A stretch of DNA of 64,000 nucleotides from Tanticharoenia sakaeratensis NBRC 103193. GTDB lineage: Bacteria > Pseudomonadota > Alphaproteobacteria > Acetobacterales > Acetobacteraceae. Below are positions 61,743 to 64,000 of this stretch, one piece after another (position 1 is the stretch's first letter; each line of letters opens with the position of its first letter). The stretch is from assembly GCF_000963885.1 (NCBI RefSeq), contig NZ_BALE01000004.1:1-64000 (forward strand). The letters are read 5' to 3'. The notes under the pieces are model-generated. The model was not told the DNA's origin. It saw only the letters and a list, made by a program, of their open reading frames with translations, and searched no databases. A program made the translations under genes and the position numbers.

Positions 61743-63227
61743 ATGACGCGCAAGACTGCGTCCACGACCCGCAGGCTCGGGGTTCTCGGCTTGTCCGCGC
61801 TGCTGTGCGGCTGCACGATGGCGCCGGATTACGTCCGTCCGGCCATGCCGGTGCAGACCGCTTATCCCTCCGACACGCATGCGGCTTCCGTGCCGGCCCA
61901 TGTCGTGGCGGCCGATCTCGGATGGCGGGACTTCTTTGTCGATGAACGTCTGAAAGCGCTGATCGCGTTGGCCATTCGTGACAACCGCAGCCTGCGCAGC
62001 CAGATCGCATCGATTTCGGAAGCGCAGGGACAATATGAAGTCCAGCATGCATCGCTTTTTCCGCCTATTTCGGCGACCGGCAATGGCGAGTATTTCGCCC
62101 CGTCCAGCACTGCGGGCTTCTCCTTCGCGCCGGGGCTCGGCCAGAACATATCGATGCTTCGCTACTACAGCGCGGGCATCGGATTTTCGGCATACGAGGT
62201 CGATCTCTTCGGGCGGATCCGCAGTCTCTCCCAGGAGCAGGCAGAAGACGCCTTGGCCTCGGAGGAAAACGCGCGTTCCGTGCTGACGTCGACGATCGCG
62301 GAAGTGGCGACGACATATATTTCCTGGCTCGCGGACCGCGAACTCCTGCGCGTGACGAATGACACGCTGGCATCGCAGCAGCATACACTCGACCTGACGC
62401 AGACGATGTATGACCATGGCGAGACGGATTTGCTGACGCTTCAGCAGACGCGCAGCCAGGTTCAGCAGGCTGCTGCCAACCAGGCCCAGTACGAACGTCA
62501 GATGGGGCTCGACGCCCATGCGCTCCAGCTGGCCGTGGGCGCACCGCTCCCCGCCGACCTGCCCGAACCGGCGCCGTTTGGTCAGCAGACCATTCTGTCC
62601 GATCTCCCGGCGGGGCTTCCGTCGGATCTCATCGCCCGGCGGCCGGATGTGGTTCAGGCGGAACACACCCTGAAGGCCGCGAACGCGAATATCGGTGCGG
62701 CCCGTGCGGCGTTTTTCCCGCGCGTGACGATCACGGCATCGGACGGGATATCGTCTCTTCAATTCCGCCATCTCTTTACGCCCGGTGCGACCACGTGGTC
62801 GGCCGCGCCCTCGATCACGCTTCCGATCTTCACCTGGGGGCAGAACGAGGGAAATCTACGCATTTCGAAGGCCCGCAAGCTCGAGCAGATCGCGACATAC
62901 GAGCGCACGGTCCAGACCGCCTTTCGCGAAGTGTCCGACGCGTTGACCGCGCGTGAAACCTATCTGGCTCAGGATCGGCAGCTGGATGGCCTCGTGCAGT
63001 CCGATCAGGATGCGTATCGCCTCGCACAGATGCGCTTCTCGTCCGGCATCGACAGCTATCTGACGACGCTGGAGCAGCAACGCAGTCTTTATCAGGCGCA
63101 GCAGACCTCCATCGCCGTGAAGTCCGCACGTTTTCAGAATCTTGTAACCTTGTATCGGGCTCTGGGCGGCGGCTGGGTTGATCACACGCCGCCGACGAGG
63201 GTGGCTTCCGCGGCGGCGGCGCGGTAG
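61743..63227 (+). CDS. Outer-membrane efflux lipoprotein, NodT/OprM family
   Basis: A 494-residue TolC-type channel. ATG 61743 begins a lipoprotein signal (RLGVLGLSALLCGCTMAPDY) with acylated Cys at residue 26 or so; a TTG at 61737 in the same frame is less likely. Two repeats of the outer-membrane-factor fold follow, with DLGWRDFFVDERLKALIALA and FSAYEVDLFGRIRSLSQEQA in the first and ARRPDVVQAEHTLKAANANI in the second. It completes the tripartite pump with the adaptor and permease and is co-transcribed with them. Confidence 0.93.
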   Translation: MTRKTASTTRRLGVLGLSALLCGCTMAPDYVRPAMPVQTAYPSDTHAASVPAHVVAADLGWRDFFVDERLKALIALAIRDNRSLRSQIASISEAQGQYEVQHASLFPPISATGNGEYFAPSSTAGFSFAPGLGQNISMLRYYSAGIGFSAYEVDLFGRIRSLSQEQAEDALASEENARSVLTSTIAEVATTYISWLADRELLRVTNDTLASQQHTLDLTQTMYDHGETDLLTLQQTRSQVQQAAANQAQYERQMGLDAHALQLAVGAPLPADLPEPAPFGQQTILSDLPAGLPSDLIARRPDVVQAEHTLKAANANIGAARAAFFPRVTITASDGISSLQFRHLFTPGATTWSAAPSITLPIFTWGQNEGNLRISKARKLEQIATYERTVQTAFREVSDALTARETYLAQDRQLDGLVQSDQDAYRLAQMRFSSGIDSYLTTLEQQRSLYQAQQTSIAVKSARFQNLVTLYRALGGGWVDHTPPTRVASAAAAR

Positions 63228-63274
63228 AGACGGGAACGACGGCTTCGATGAAACCGGCGGGGGAGGGTAACAAC

Positions 63275-63631
63275 ATGCACCTGAAAAACAGGCTGCTTGT
63301 CACAGCATTGATCCTGGGGACGACGGCGCTGCCGACAATGGCGCGAGCCGATGGCGGTGACGGGCCGAAGAAACCCGACATGCATGAACTCGCCCGTATC
63401 TCGTCGCTGCCGAAAGCACACAAGGATTTCAGTGCATTCCGGTACCGGCCGCGCGGCGACAAGGTCATCGAGCAGGCCGATGCCAATCGGCTCATGTTCC
63501 GGACGCCTGACGGCCAGCCCGACGGATATGCCGAACGTCGAGGCGATGCGATCGTCTATTTCGACCGGCACGGACAGGTGATGCAGGTGCAATCGGCGCC
63601 GGTGGATATGTCCGAGACAGCAGCACGCTGA
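63275..63631 (+). CDS. Small secreted hypothetical protein
   Basis: A 118-residue protein. ATG 63275 has GGAGGG 6 bases upstream; a longer frame from 63248 adds nine residues. A signal peptide (LKNRLLVTALILGTTALPTM, cleavage after ARA) precedes a polar mature part with HELARISSLPKAHKDFSAF and a C-terminal basic-acidic stretch (DAIVYFDRHGQVMQVQSAP). No domain recognised and no Cys. It lies 47 bases after the outer-membrane channel gene, so it may be the last gene of the pump operon, or stand alone. Confidence 0.65.
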   Translation: MHLKNRLLVTALILGTTALPTMARADGGDGPKKPDMHELARISSLPKAHKDFSAFRYRPRGDKVIEQADANRLMFRTPDGQPDGYAERRGDAIVYFDRHGQVMQVQSAPVDMSETAAR

Positions 63632-63703
63632 CGCGCCTGTCGGTAACGCTTTATTAAACTGCACTGACCTATCCTCTCCTCTCCGTGCGCTGGCGGAGAG
63701 GGT

Positions 63704-64000
63704 CATGACGGTCGCAACACTTTCGAAACTGGGGTCTGCATCGCAGGTCTCGACCCTGCCGGCCGTTACAGCCGCCGAGACCGAGGGCGCGACCGATCGG
63801 TTCCACGCGTTCCTCGCGAGTTTCGAACATCCCTCTGCGCCGCCCGCGACCGCCCCCACACCGAGCCAAACCGACAGTCACCGATCAGACAACGCGCAAA
63901 ACAGGACGGTCGCTACCGACGCGCGCGCCTCCACTTCTGTCACGACACATCAGTCGCCTGATGCCAAAAATACCGGTCGGGCGTTCCCTTCGCGCTCGGC
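63704..64000 (+). CDS. Start of a probable flagellar hook-length protein (FliK-like), runs off the window
   Basis: Open from ATG 63704 to the end of the window, 99 codons, with GGAGAGGG just upstream. The visible N-terminus is Ala/Thr/Ser/Pro-rich with no signal peptide (LPAVTAAETEGATDRFHAFL, then SAPPATAPTPSQTDSHRSDN), the style of FliK, whose conserved domain lies at the C-terminus outside this window. Flagellar genes upstream support this, but the identification is tentative. Confidence 0.5.

Noticed and set aside
1-64000. CRISPR arrays, rRNA genes, insertion sequences, prophage or integrase genes
   Set aside because: None seen on reading: no regularly spaced direct repeats, no transposase or integrase motifs, no rRNA-like sequence.

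Overview
The window is high-GC, gene-dense bacterial DNA that reads as an acetic acid bacterium or close relative (Alphaproteobacteria, Acetobacteraceae). This is an inference from gene content: a Hint-domain repeat protein, a polyol (mannitol-type) dehydrogenase, opgC/opgG/opgH, a fliL-fliM-DUF6468-MotE-like flagellar run, and an oxyR/ahpC/ahpF locus. I cannot name the genus. I see no rRNA, CRISPR array, insertion sequence, integrase or phage gene. One tRNA is present (Thr, anticodon UGU).

Layout. Bases 1-9000 hold an FtsX-type ABC permease whose N-terminus looks damaged, a GGDEF-EAL protein with a degenerate GGDKF site, a NUDIX protein overlapping a GT4 glycosyltransferase, an aldo/keto reductase, an O-antigen-ligase-like membrane protein with a coupled small lipoprotein, and tRNA-Thr. 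Bases 9000-22900 hold mrp with a 55-codon lipoprotein gene abutting it, opgC, a DegP-type protease, a FUSC protein, a mannitol-type dehydrogenase, opgG-opgH for periplasmic glucan and oligopeptidase B.

Bases 22400-33000 carry a fused redoxin/2OG-Fe(II) oxygenase, a Hint-domain repeat protein behind an AT-rich leader, and a peroxide-defence block (extensin-like gene coupled to oxyR, then divergent ahpC and ahpF, topoisomerase IB and Dps). A four-element dyad between oxyR and ahpC is a good OxyR operator candidate. Bases 33000-36600 hold two divergent glycosyltransferase genes.

Bases 36600-43200 are a phosphate regulon: Pho box, pstC-pstA-pstB-phoU-phoB-phoR, a second Pho box, then pstS. The phoR membrane segment is in a different frame from the only good start codon, which suggests a one-base loss. 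Bases 43200-50700 hold a secreted S9 peptidase, a LysR/SDR divergent pair, an amino-acid permease coupled to an isochorismatase-like hydrolase, and a SLT-SPOR lipoprotein. Bases 50800-56200 are a tightly coupled flagellar operon ending in an 874-aa exported protein of unknown function. Bases 56300-63230 are a TetR-controlled tripartite RND efflux pump. The window ends in a small secreted protein and the start of a probable fliK.

The best candidates for undescribed biology are the 874-aa flagellar-operon protein, the Hint-domain repeat protein, the redoxin-hydroxylase fusion and the small lipoprotein joined to mrp. I did not find a clear new defence system.
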